From the IMG/VR virus record IMGVR_UViG_3300017717_000004, positions 1-60,901 of that record: a stretch of 60,901 nt of DNA; one strand, written 5' to 3'. The position numbers and the translations under genes were made by a program. This document shows, piece by piece, positions 43,169 through 50,652 of this stretch. Below the pieces are notes generated by a model, which had not been told where the DNA came from, did not search any database, and was given only the letters and a program-made list of their open reading frames with translations. This DNA comes from a virus. Position 1 is the first letter of the stretch. Every line of letters starts with the position of its first letter.

Positions 43169-44764
43169 ATGATTGAAAAAAACATAGTTTTTGGTTCTGA
43201 TGGCAGGAAAAAACTAAAAAAAGGCATTGATACCCTTGCAGAGGCTGTTTCCTCTACTTTAGGTGCTTCAGGAAAGACAGTAATTATTGAAGACCAGTTT
43301 GGAAACCCTCATATTACAAAAGATGGGGTAACAGTAGCTAATAGTATATTGCTTTCAGACCCAGTAGAGAACCTCGGCTGTAGCATTTTAAAGCAAGCTT
43401 CACAAAAAACAGCGTCGGAAGCAGGAGATGGTACTACAACTTCCTGTGTTTTAGCAAAATCCATGATAGATAAGTGTTTTGACCAAATAAATAGCGTTGA
43501 AAATGTAACTCAAGCTAAAGAAGGTATAGAACATGCCGCTAGATTGGTGGTAAAAACACTCGAAAAAATGAAAACTGAAGTGACAGACGAAAAATTACTT
43601 CAAGTTTCTACTATTTCGGCTAACGGAGATGAGTATATTGGTAAGATGATAGCAGATGCCTATATAAAAGTAGGTAAAGATGGTGTTGTAACAATGGACG
43701 AGTCCACCACAGGCGAGGATTATACCGAAATAACTAATGGAACCAAAATACAAAGAGGGTATGGTACTCCATTTAGCATAAACAACCTTAGAAATAAGTC
43801 AGTAGAGTTTCAAAACCCCTTAATTGTCATTAGTGACATGAAAATTGACATGCACGAACGACTTCATTTTGCGTTTGAGGCCTCAATAAAGCAAAAAAAG
43901 CCACTTTTAATCATTTCAGACCTAGACGACAGGGTAAAATTGTTTATAGCACAAAATATAAACAAGAAAAACCTTACGGCTAACTTTTTAACACCTGAAG
44001 GTATAGGTATAAAAAGATTTGAACTACTTGAAGACCTTTGTATGATGACTGGAGCTAGAATGATTTCAGAAATGTCAGGAGATTCTTCTCAAAATATTGA
44101 TGCATCTTATCTTGGCACCTGTAGACAGATGATTTCAAACTCAACAGAAACCGTTTTGGTGTTTGATGAGGCGGAAAACAAGAAAAAAGATGAGGTTATT
44201 GAGTGGTTAAATAAAGAAATACGATTAAGTGCCAATAAAACCGATAAGTGGCACTTGCAAGACAGATTATCTAAATTAGCTGGTGGTGTAGCAACCATAA
44301 AACTTGCTGGTAACTCAGAAGTTGAGCTGAAAGAGAAGAAAGATAGGGTAGATGATTCCATCCATGCAACAAAAGCAGCCTTAGAAGAAGGTATTGTTGC
44401 TGGTGGAGGGGTAGCCTTATTAGACGTACATAGAAAAATTTCCAAAAAATCTCCGAGAAGCAACTCTGATTCTTTTGTTTGGGGTTATAATATATTAATT
44501 GAGTCTCTGCCGAGTGCCTGGGAAAAAATCATAGAAAACTCAGGGCAATCAACAGAACACAAGTATATTGTAAGTAAAATGGAAAACAGAACCATCAAAC
44601 ATGGATTAGATGTTAAAACTGGTAAGTTTGGAAATATGATAAGAATGGGGATTATTGACCCCTTTAAAGTAACTAAAAATGCTGTTTTAAACTCAGCATC
44701 AGTTGCATCAATAATACTGACGACATCATGTGTCGTCTCAAACAAGAGAATAAATAAAAATTAA
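43169..44764 (+). CDS. groEL: Phage-encoded chaperonin GroEL
   Basis: 531 residues, alignable by eye over the full length with bacterial Hsp60: GASGKTVIIEDQFG and ITKDGVTVANS near the start, the ATP-site GDGTTTS with its Asp at residue 87, and DDSIHATKAALEEG followed by IVAGGGVALL near 380-410. The C-terminus ends NKRINKN and lacks the Gly-Gly-Met tail of cellular GroEL. The apical region is divergent (IIKNAQ-like parts absent). It folds proteins in a double-ring cage, probably phage capsid or tail proteins. A groES-like gene follows after one small gene. No frameshift visible. Confidence 0.95.
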   Translation: MIEKNIVFGSDGRKKLKKGIDTLAEAVSSTLGASGKTVIIEDQFGNPHITKDGVTVANSILLSDPVENLGCSILKQASQKTASEAGDGTTTSCVLAKSMIDKCFDQINSVENVTQAKEGIEHAARLVVKTLEKMKTEVTDEKLLQVSTISANGDEYIGKMIADAYIKVGKDGVVTMDESTTGEDYTEITNGTKIQRGYGTPFSINNLRNKSVEFQNPLIVISDMKIDMHERLHFAFEASIKQKKPLLIISDLDDRVKLFIAQNINKKNLTANFLTPEGIGIKRFELLEDLCMMTGARMISEMSGDSSQNIDASYLGTCRQMISNSTETVLVFDEAENKKKDEVIEWLNKEIRLSANKTDKWHLQDRLSKLAGGVATIKLAGNSEVELKEKKDRVDDSIHATKAALEEGIVAGGGVALLDVHRKISKKSPRSNSDSFVWGYNILIESLPSAWEKIIENSGQSTEHKYIVSKMENRTIKHGLDVKTGKFGNMIRMGIIDPFKVTKNAVLNSASVASIILTTSCVVSNKRINKN

Positions 44765-44768
44765 AATT

Positions 44769-44924
44769 ATGGTTATATCGAATGAAATATTTGAATCTTA
44801 TAGACTTCAAAAAAGGAAAGAAACAAAAGCAGCAAACCTTTTGATTACAAATGGTTATACTGTATTAGACGAAAAAGGAAAAGTCCTAACTAAACAAAAA
44901 TTAGGCGTTGAAGGCAGTTGGTAG
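44769..44924 (+). CDS. Small hypothetical protein (51 aa)
   Basis: ATG at 44769 to TAG at 44924, overlapping the groES start by 17 nt. N-terminal helix (MVISNEIFESYRLQKRKETK), then a beta-like part (NGYTVLDEKGKVLTKQ). Placed between the chaperonin and co-chaperonin genes, it may belong to the folding module. Function unknown. Confidence 0.6.
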   Translation: MVISNEIFESYRLQKRKETKAANLLITNGYTVLDEKGKVLTKQKLGVEGSW

Positions 44925-45186
44925 TTTTATTATTGTAAAAGATGATGAGGTGGTTCAAAAAAATGAACTGGGACTCATTATAACTGAAAAATCAGATAAT
45001 AACATAAGATATGTTATAGGTCAGGTAGTAACTGTTGGCGAAGATGTCAAAGAGGTTAAGCCTGGTCAATTTGTTTACTTTGACAAGATATCAGGCTCTG
45101 AGCTGAGGATTAAAGGAACTAAGCTTAAGGCTATTAGAGAAAAAGATGTCGTTGTAACAATGGATGATGTTAACACCGCTATTTGA
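44908..45186 (+). CDS. groES: Co-chaperonin GroES-like
   Basis: 92 residues from a TTG start. The beginning KAVGSFIIVKDDEVVQKNEL and the mobile-loop-like GLIITEKSDNN are followed by IGQVVTVGEDVKEVKPGQFV, the classic GroES strand pair, and a RIKGTKLKAIREKDVV end. It would cap the phage GroEL during the folding cycle. The TTG start is supported by the lack of an in-frame ATG and by the overlap with the small upstream gene. Confidence 0.9.
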   Translation: MKAVGSFIIVKDDEVVQKNELGLIITEKSDNNIRYVIGQVVTVGEDVKEVKPGQFVYFDKISGSELRIKGTKLKAIREKDVVVTMDDVNTAI

Positions 45187-45208
45187 TTATGAATCACATA
45201 GAATAATA

Positions 45209-45913
45209 ATGGAAACCCCTTTTATTTTTAAAGGGGATGATTATCTGTATTTTCCAGAAGGAGTTGATTTTTACAGTTTATATAGAACAAAAAGAAAGAT
45301 AAATTCTTTTTCAGAACTTGAATATATTGCAGAGAAGTTTATTCATTTAAACCCTGAATTTAAACTATCTCTAATGACCTCTTTATTTAAAATTCTATCA
45401 GACAGAGACTCTGGACACATAATTAGAACATATACCTCATTAAGGGTTGAGGCTATGGTCACAAGAGTTTACAATAAGAAAAAGGTGCCCTATTGTAAGA
45501 GAAAAAGAAAAATAATATTCAACCCCTCTAAAATGATTGATAGAAAAACTAAAATGAAAATAGTTGGCTCTATTATTGGGACAAAAAAAAGACCTACTAG
45601 CTCAGAGATTGACCAAGTTATTGAAGAGATGTGGCTTGAAAAAGAAAAGATTACACTAATAAAAGTAGCAAAAAAACTTCACACATCAAGATATCTTGTT
45701 TCTTGGTACTTTAATGAAGAAACAAAATCATCAATCAAAAAAGCTAATCTAGATATTAAAAACGAAAATTTAATAAGTAGAGCGATAGAAGCTATTGATT
45801 TTTTAACAGACAAAGGCAACGCACTGAAGATGAGAGAGTTAAAAAAAATAACCTCTATAAGAAACTATTCTCTATTAAAAAAGGCAGTTTTTATGTATCA
45901 GAATGAAGATTAG
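45209..45913 (+). CDS. Putative DNA-binding protein with helix-turn-helix (234 aa)
   Basis: ATG at 45209 chosen, 22 nt after the groES stop; an upstream frame start would overlap groES. Basic. Residues ~165-190 (KITLIKVAKKLHTSRYLVSW) read as a helix-turn-helix, preceded by TSSEIDQVIEEMWLEKE, so a regulator role is plausible. The C-terminus overlaps the convergent gene by 23 nt. No firm family. Confidence 0.6.
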   Translation: METPFIFKGDDYLYFPEGVDFYSLYRTKRKINSFSELEYIAEKFIHLNPEFKLSLMTSLFKILSDRDSGHIIRTYTSLRVEAMVTRVYNKKKVPYCKRKRKIIFNPSKMIDRKTKMKIVGSIIGTKKRPTSSEIDQVIEEMWLEKEKITLIKVAKKLHTSRYLVSWYFNEETKSSIKKANLDIKNENLISRAIEAIDFLTDKGNALKMRELKKITSIRNYSLLKKAVFMYQNED

Positions 45914-46367
45914 ATGCGTTCATTTTTTCAATAACCTTTTTATATATCTTATCAGCATAAGATGTCTTTTTGAATATAGGGTTAGAACGAGGCTCTTCTG
46001 ATATAGGCTCGTCATTCATAAGTTTTTTATAAGTAAGCAAACATATTGTTTTTGCTTTATGTGTAAGCTCCCATATTTTTGCTCTTCCATACTTCTCACC
46101 TCCAGGTCTCCATTCTTTTATTAAATCTTTTTTTACCATTTCATAAAACCTTCTTTTATCCCAAGACATTGTGTTTCCGTAATAATTAAAATCTTCTTTT
46201 CTGAAATAAGGTAGGTCATACAAATAAAGCAACATATCTAACTCCATTGAACTTATGTTATATTTTCTTTTTATGTAATATTTCACAACCCTCCAATACT
46301 TTAAAAAATTATATTGTCTTTCTCTAGGTTGTCTTTTAATAATTTTTCTTTTATAAGATTTTATCAT
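45891..46367 (-). CDS. Winged-helix regulator candidate, leftward
   Basis: 158 residues from ATG at 46367. After a basic N-terminus, YYIKRKYNISSMELDMLLYL, FRKEDFNYYG, KRRFYEMVKKDLIKEWRPGG and RAKIWELTHKAKTI follow the helix-helix-wing order of MarR/PadR-like proteins. It is the only leftward gene in the rightward arm and sits back to back with the promoter of the structural gene at 46443, the usual layout of an autoregulated switch. Confidence 0.7.
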   Translation of the reverse strand: MIKSYKRKIIKRQPRERQYNFLKYWRVVKYYIKRKYNISSMELDMLLYLYDLPYFRKEDFNYYGNTMSWDKRRFYEMVKKDLIKEWRPGGEKYGRAKIWELTHKAKTICLLTYKKLMNDEPISEEPRSNPIFKKTSYADKIYKKVIEKMNASNLHSDT

Positions 46368-46410
46368 AGATTTAATTATTTGGGTCAAAAATACGAAAAA
46401 CATTTTTTGG

Positions 46411-46418
46411 TATCTTTG
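46411..46418 (+). promoter_or_regulatory. Bacteroidetes-type -7 box upstream of the gene at 46443
   Basis: TATCTTTG fits TAnnTTTG, 24 nt before the ATG. A TTTG at 46379 is too far away (28 nt) for an ideal -33. The box lies in the gap shared with the divergent regulator gene. Confidence 0.5.
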
Positions 46419-46442
46419 CCTTATAATTTAAAAAACATCATT

Positions 46443-47231
46443 ATGCCAACTAAGTTGCCAAAAAGACTAAGACCATACACTGCAGGTGTAAACAAGCCCT
46501 TCGGAAAAATGAAAGGAAGGGGAATTCAATATAGATATTTATCAAGTCAATTTACTCCATATGAAGGAAGCAAACTTGTTAACAGACCAAAAGGGGGAGG
46601 AGTAGTCTCTTCTAATGCTTTTGCTAGTGGATATCAATCTTATAACAGCGTAAGTGGAAACACTCCAGGCTCTCAATACGATATTAAAAACCCAATGAAA
46701 GGTCCTGAGGTTAGAATGAGTCAAAGAAGTGGTGGGAGCTTTAGCGGAGTTGGTGGTAACAGACCTTATCCAGGAAACAGAGCCTCTCTCAAGGCTGCGG
46801 ATAGAGGAGCTAAAGCGACAGCAAAAGCCTATGACGTAATGGAAAAGGGATATGCTAAAGCAAAATTCCTTGACACTAAGGGAGATATAAAGGCAAGAAA
46901 CATTCTTTCTAAAATCGACGAGAACACGAGCGAAAAGAAGAAAGCTCGATTAATGAAAAGAGCTCAGAAAGTAGACAAGAGGCTTGATAAGAGAGCACAA
47001 AGAGTCTTAGATAGAAAAATGAATAAGGCTGGAAAAGACAAATACAGAAAAAAAATTGGAGCTGCTGGAACTGATATTCAGGGGATGGCTAATTTCATGT
47101 ATGGTAAATTTTTAGAGCGTTCGGAAAAGCTTACTAGCAAAATGAACGCACCAAAAACATATATGCCTAGAACAAGCAAAGCAACAACTACAAACAGTAG
47201 ACGAAGAAAAACTACGTTTGAAAGAGATTAA
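46443..47231 (+). CDS. Basic, low-complexity protein (262 aa)
   Basis: Starts MPTKLPKRLRPYTAGVNKPF. The first ~110 residues are rich in Gly, Ser, Pro, Arg and Tyr and look disordered; the remainder is Lys/Arg/Ala-rich helix (KKARLMKRAQKVDKRLDKRA). It leads the cluster of tiny lysine-rich proteins. Such a composition suggests nucleic-acid binding or packaging, but no family is recognised. Confidence 0.65.
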   Translation: MPTKLPKRLRPYTAGVNKPFGKMKGRGIQYRYLSSQFTPYEGSKLVNRPKGGGVVSSNAFASGYQSYNSVSGNTPGSQYDIKNPMKGPEVRMSQRSGGSFSGVGGNRPYPGNRASLKAADRGAKATAKAYDVMEKGYAKAKFLDTKGDIKARNILSKIDENTSEKKKARLMKRAQKVDKRLDKRAQRVLDRKMNKAGKDKYRKKIGAAGTDIQGMANFMYGKFLERSEKLTSKMNAPKTYMPRTSKATTTNSRRRKTTFERD

Positions 47232-47233
47232 TC

Positions 47234-47398
47234 ATGGCAAAAGAAAAAAAGAAAAAAGGTAATAAGATTTGCCCAGCTGGTATAGCTTGGGCAAAAAGAA
47301 CCTTTGACACATATCCTTCTGCATATGCAAATATGGCTGCAAGTAAATATTGTAAAGACCCTAATTACGCTAAAGGAGCTAAGAAAAAGAAAAAATAA
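47234..47398 (+). CDS. Tiny conserved basic protein with CPAGIAWAKR motif (54 aa)
   Basis: ATG at 47234 to TAA at 47398, then overlap with the next ATG. The motif ICPAGIAWAKRTF ... YPSAYANMAASKYCKDP is one I recognise from many phage genomes as a short conserved protein of unknown function. Two Cys and a poly-Lys tail. Probably virion- or DNA-associated. Confidence 0.75.
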   Translation: MAKEKKKKGNKICPAGIAWAKRTFDTYPSAYANMAASKYCKDPNYAKGAKKKKK

Positions 47399-47517
47399 TG
47401 GACGCAAAAAAATTGAAAGAAATATCAAGTCAGTTAAAGAAAGCATCTGCTATGCACAAAGCTCAAGCAGGTAAGATTGATAGATTAATAAAATCTATGT
47501 CAAAGAAAAAGAAATAA
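47398..47517 (+). CDS. Tiny basic helical protein (39 aa)
   Basis: Overlaps the previous stop as TAATG. MDAKKLKEISSQLKKASAMH then KAQAGKIDRLIKSMSKKKK. One amphipathic helix with a poly-Lys end. Function unknown. Confidence 0.68.
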   Translation: MDAKKLKEISSQLKKASAMHKAQAGKIDRLIKSMSKKKK

Positions 47518-47521
47518 AAAA

Positions 47522-47866
47522 ATGAACAAAATACCACCATCTATTCTTCAGTCAAATAGCACAATAAAGCAGAAGATTAAAAATCAAAAGGCTACTGAAA
47601 AGTTTAAAAATAAAACTATAGATATTCATTTTTCAGATACTAATTACGATAACACTATTGGAGCTAGTAAATTAAAAATGAAAATCTCAAAAAGGGGAAG
47701 AGGTACTGAAAGATTTAAGGAGGTTATGCAGCAGCCAGATGGAAGCTACATGCTATACACTATGAACAATAGTGGGGTTGCAAGAGAAAAACAAATATCA
47801 GAAAGAAGAGCCAAGGGCTTTATAAGAAGAATGCAAAAAGCTCAAAAAAGATTACAAAATAAATAA
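47522..47866 (+). CDS. Basic hypothetical protein (114 aa)
   Basis: Lys/Arg/Gln-rich with a central beta-like part (QPDGSYMLYTMNNSGVAREK) and a C-terminal basic helix (RRAKGFIRRMQKAQKRLQNK). Part of the small basic protein cluster. No family recognised. Confidence 0.68.
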   Translation: MNKIPPSILQSNSTIKQKIKNQKATEKFKNKTIDIHFSDTNYDNTIGASKLKMKISKRGRGTERFKEVMQQPDGSYMLYTMNNSGVAREKQISERRAKGFIRRMQKAQKRLQNK

Positions 47867-47874
47867 TTCAAATT

Positions 47875-48108
47875 ATGTGGAAATTAACAAAACAATATTT
47901 TAAAGACATGTGGACTGCTTTATGGAGCAAAACAACGATAGATGAAAAAGCTATAGCCACTGTAAAAGAAATTAAAAAAAGATATAAGCTCACAGCTCAA
48001 GAACTTGCAGATGTAGCAAATGCTATAAAAGAAGTTGGTAATCAGCTAGGTGATATTGACGACGCTGTGAAAGGAAAAGCTAGAAAAGGTAGAAAAGCTA
48101 AAAAATAA
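47875..48108 (+). CDS. Small basic protein (77 aa)
   Basis: N-terminal Trp-rich start (MWKLTKQYFKDMWTALWSKT), then EIKKRYKLTAQELADVANAI ... VGNQLGDIDDAVKG and a Lys/Arg tail. The VGNQLGDIDDAVKGKARKGR part recurs in small marine-phage proteins. Function unknown. Confidence 0.7.
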   Translation: MWKLTKQYFKDMWTALWSKTTIDEKAIATVKEIKKRYKLTAQELADVANAIKEVGNQLGDIDDAVKGKARKGRKAKK

Positions 48109-48111
48109 AAT

Positions 48112-48417
48112 ATGCCAGATTACGATAAAATAGGTTTTAAGAATACAGCTATAGATAAGCTCAACACGTTCAATAGGTTTAATAAGAATAAGATTCCGTT
48201 GAAAAGAAAGAAAACAGAAGAAGATAAACAAAGAGAACAAGCTATTACTTCTTATGCTTCTACTTTAACCGCTAAGAATACTGGACCTACTCTTTTGGGT
48301 GATGGCTCCGCTATGACATATGCCGCTAATGTAGTAGGCACAGGTGTAAAAGCGCTATTTAAACTGGCTGCAAAGAATGTAGCAAAAAAAGGAGTTGTTA
48401 AAAAAATAAGTCAATAG
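48112..48417 (+). CDS. Hypothetical protein (101 aa)
   Basis: Basic N-terminal half (NKNKIPLKRKKTEEDKQREQ), then an Ala/Gly/Val-rich stretch (GDGSAMTYAANVVGTGVKAL) that could insert in a membrane or pack as a helix, and a basic end. The last base of its stop overlaps the next gene. Function unknown. Confidence 0.62.
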   Translation: MPDYDKIGFKNTAIDKLNTFNRFNKNKIPLKRKKTEEDKQREQAITSYASTLTAKNTGPTLLGDGSAMTYAANVVGTGVKALFKLAAKNVAKKGVVKKISQ

Positions 48418-48671
48418 TGGGTGAGCTTAAAAAATGGCGTGACGAAAAATGGGTTAGAATTGGCACAGATGGTTCTATAAAAGGAGCATGTGGCACAAGC
48501 AAGAATAAAAAAAATCCAGATAGATGTTTGCCTTTAAAAAAGGCTCAGTCAATGACTAAAGCTGAAAGAGCTAAAACAGCAAGAAAAAAGAAAAGAGCTG
48601 GAAGAAAAGGAAAAACTGTAGTTGCAAACACAAAAGCAGGTAGAGTAACTAAAAAATATACAAAAAGATAA
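48417..48671 (+). CDS. Small basic protein with KWVRIGTDGSIKG motif (84 aa)
   Basis: The GTG start lies in the TAGTG overlap. KWVRIGTDGSIKGACGTSKN ... NPDRCLPLKKAQ is a segment I recognise from marine phage and giant-phage small proteins of unknown function, with two Cys in a CGTS...C arrangement and a long Lys/Arg C-terminus. Possibly a zinc-binding nucleic-acid protein. Confidence 0.75.
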   Translation: MGELKKWRDEKWVRIGTDGSIKGACGTSKNKKNPDRCLPLKKAQSMTKAERAKTARKKKRAGRKGKTVVANTKAGRVTKKYTKR

Positions 48672-48673
48672 TT

Positions 48674-49234
48674 ATGGCAAATATTAGTACATATATACTC
48701 GATACAGGTATAGATATAAATGACAAGGTAATTGGCACAGACGGAACAACAGGAGAAGACCAGGGTAAAACTAAAAACTTCTCTGTATCTGCACTTAGGT
48801 CTTTTATTGGCTCAGGAGGGAACTTTGTTACTAAAAAGATAACAGTAAGTACAGCGCAATTAAGAACAATCCACACAGGTCCTGTTGTTCTAATAGACCT
48901 TACGGATAATGAAGTTGCCGATGTTGTATCAGTTATTATAAAAACAAGCAATCAAACTTCTCAAAATAAATTAAATTTCCCAGACGCATTAACAATAGAA
49001 CCAGCTATATCTAACAACACCTCTTATAACTACCCTATAGCCGCTGCTTCATTAAATAACACATCAAATATTGTTTACAAGCCCATAGTTGCGGCTGGAG
49101 GTACAGACCCTGGCCCTATTGTAGGTGATGTTAGATTTAAAAGCACCAGTTCATCAAATGCGCCTACAGAAACAGGCACCGCAACTACAGAAGTAACTAT
49201 TTGGATTACTTATCAAATAATAGATATATCGTAA
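48674..49234 (+). CDS. Candidate minor tail fibre protein (186 aa)
   Basis: The N-terminus MANISTYILDTGIDINDKVI with GTDGTTG ... KTKNF shares a pattern with that of the gene at 53861 (MARISTYAIDTIVTAQDKWI, GTDSNGTVTKNF). The rest is Thr/Ser/Ile-rich beta structure. The shared head suggests a common virion attachment segment and different distal parts. Overlaps the next gene as TAATG. Confidence 0.62.
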   Translation: MANISTYILDTGIDINDKVIGTDGTTGEDQGKTKNFSVSALRSFIGSGGNFVTKKITVSTAQLRTIHTGPVVLIDLTDNEVADVVSVIIKTSNQTSQNKLNFPDALTIEPAISNNTSYNYPIAAASLNNTSNIVYKPIVAAGGTDPGPIVGDVRFKSTSSSNAPTETGTATTEVTIWITYQIIDIS

Positions 49235-49524
49235 TGGCAGACAAAAGTAAAATGAAATGCAATGTTGTTAGAGCAAGCGACAGAGCAGGAAAAAAGAAAA
49301 TGGTTAAAGCTTGTGCTAATGGAAAAGAAAAGCTAATTCATTTTGGAGCAAAAGGCTATGGTCATAATTATTCAGCCGCAGCAAGAAAGTCTTTTAAAGC
49401 AAGGCATAAATGCTCATCAGCTACAAATAAATTAACGGCAAGATATTGGGCTTGTAAAAAGTTATGGGCTGGTAAGGGCGGCTCTACAAAGTCTTCACCA
49501 AGTTCAAAAAGAGGAAAATATTAA
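49234..49524 (+). CDS. Basic Cys-containing protein (96 aa)
   Basis: ATG at 49234 in a TAATG overlap. KMKCNVVRASDRAGKKKMVK, GKEKLIHFGAKGYGHN, KSFKARHKCSSATNKLTARY and WACKKLWAG follow a pattern I recognise in small marine-phage proteins: a KHxC/ARYWxCK-like, probable zinc-binding unit. Basic tail. Function unknown. Confidence 0.75.
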   Translation: MADKSKMKCNVVRASDRAGKKKMVKACANGKEKLIHFGAKGYGHNYSAAARKSFKARHKCSSATNKLTARYWACKKLWAGKGGSTKSSPSSKRGKY

Positions 49525-49527
49525 GTT

Positions 49528-49983
49528 ATGGCCAAGGAAAAGAAGAAAATAATAAACACCGACGTTTTGTTTATGCCAAAAATTAAGAGCGATAAACAAA
49601 AAAGACAGAACATTAGAGATATAAGAAAAAATAGAAGACAAAATCTAAGGAATGCTCAATCAAGAGAAGAAAAGGAATCTATAAGACAAGAGGCAAGGGG
49701 TTTAATACGACAACAAAGAGGTGGTAAAACTCAAGCTGGAGAAATAATACAAGATGTTCAAGGTGCTGCATCACAGGTAAATAAACTAAGAAAGAATATA
49801 CAAAATACAACACTTGGACAAGTAATTCCTTTAGGAGCGAGTATTATTAAAAACGCTCAAAGTTTAAATGTAAAGAAATTGACATCAAACGCTAAAGATG
49901 TTGTGAGTCTTTTAACTGGAAAAAACAAAAAGGGAGCAAGTGTGATAGCCAGAAACAGCTCTGGATGTAACTGTGACTGTTAG
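49528..49983 (+). CDS. Basic helical protein with Cys-rich C-terminus (151 aa)
   Basis: Strongly basic first half (KKNRRQNLRNAQSREEKESI-like composition), an Ala/Val-rich helical middle and a C-terminal SSGCNCDC. The short Cys cluster at the extreme end could bind metal or form disulphides. Function unknown. Confidence 0.65.
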   Translation: MAKEKKKIINTDVLFMPKIKSDKQKRQNIRDIRKNRRQNLRNAQSREEKESIRQEARGLIRQQRGGKTQAGEIIQDVQGAASQVNKLRKNIQNTTLGQVIPLGASIIKNAQSLNVKKLTSNAKDVVSLLTGKNKKGASVIARNSSGCNCDC

Positions 49984-50017
49984 TAAAAGGTATTTAGATT
50001 TTTATTAAATTTGAAAA

Positions 50018-50140
50018 ATGAAGTCAAAAAAGAAAAAGCTTACTGCAAAACAAATGAAAATAGCTAAATTAGCTCCGCCTTTTGATAAGATAACAGGTGC
50101 TGATTTTAAGAAATTAGCAAAACTAAAAAAGAAAAAATAA
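50018..50140 (+). CDS. Tiny basic protein, KKLTAKQMKIAKLAPPFDKI motif (40 aa)
   Basis: ATG at 50018 to TAA at 50140. The segment LTAKQMKIAKLAPPFDKITG with following ADFKKL is a conserved short phage protein I recognise, of unknown function. Poly-Lys at both ends. A TAAATTTG sequence at 50006 lies too close to act as a normal promoter. Confidence 0.7.
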   Translation: MKSKKKKLTAKQMKIAKLAPPFDKITGADFKKLAKLKKKK

Positions 50141-50155
50141 TTTAAAAAAATAATT

Positions 50156-50248
50156 ATGCCATACGGAAGCGCAACATACAGTAAAAAGAAATCTAAGCCA
50201 ATGGCTAAGAAGAAAAAAGTAGTTAAGAAGAAAAAAAAGAAAAAATAA
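50156..50248 (+). CDS. Tiny Lys-rich protein (30 aa)
   Basis: MPYGSATYSKKKSKPMAKKK and then a Lys/Val tail. The MPYGxxTY start is shared by tiny proteins in other phages. Almost half of the residues are Lys. Function unknown. Confidence 0.6.
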   Translation: MPYGSATYSKKKSKPMAKKKKVVKKKKKKK

Positions 50249-50250
50249 TA

Positions 50251-50403
50251 ATGGATAGGGGTCTAGGAGATACTGTAGAGAGATTAACTAAAGCAACTGG
50301 AATAAAAAAGGTTGCAGACACTATATCTAAGAAAATGGGAAAACCTTGTGGGTGTGGAGAAAGAAGAGACACCCTAAACAGAATGTTCCCATACGGTAAA
50401 TAA
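50251..50403 (+). CDS. Tiny protein with CGCGERR motif (50 aa)
   Basis: ATG at 50251 to TAA at 50403. GLGDTVERLTKATGIKKVAD and CGCGERRDTLNRMFPYG match a small conserved phage protein: a helix followed by a C-G-C cluster and an N-x-M/L-FPY end. Likely metal-binding and virion- or lysis-associated. Function unknown. Confidence 0.72.
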   Translation: MDRGLGDTVERLTKATGIKKVADTISKKMGKPCGCGERRDTLNRMFPYGK

Positions 50404-50405
50404 CT

Positions 50406-50651
50406 ATGTTAAGTAAAACAGCAAGATATTACCGAGACAATCCTAAAGCAAGAATAAAGCATAGGAAGTCAAGCGCAAAAGCTCAAAAGAAAAAAGAAGC
50501 AGTGCGCAAAAGAGTTGAATGCAATCTATTTAATAAAAAAAACAAGAAATCGAAAAAAGGAGACAAATTAGATTGCTCCCACAAAGGTAGTCGTTTGGTA
50601 TTAGAAAGACAAAAGGCTAACAGAGCTAGGGGCGGCGGTAAGAAAAAGTAA
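50406..50651 (+). CDS. Basic protein, HNH-like or nucleic-acid binding (81 aa)
   Basis: YYRDNPKARIKHRKSSAKAQ, ECNLFNKKNKKSKKGDKLDC and SHKGSRLVLERQKANRARGG. The pattern recurs in marine phages and resembles small treble-clef-type proteins, but the HNH catalytic set is not complete. Function unknown. Confidence 0.68.
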   Translation: MLSKTARYYRDNPKARIKHRKSSAKAQKKKEAVRKRVECNLFNKKNKKSKKGDKLDCSHKGSRLVLERQKANRARGGGKKK

Positions 50652-50652
50652 A

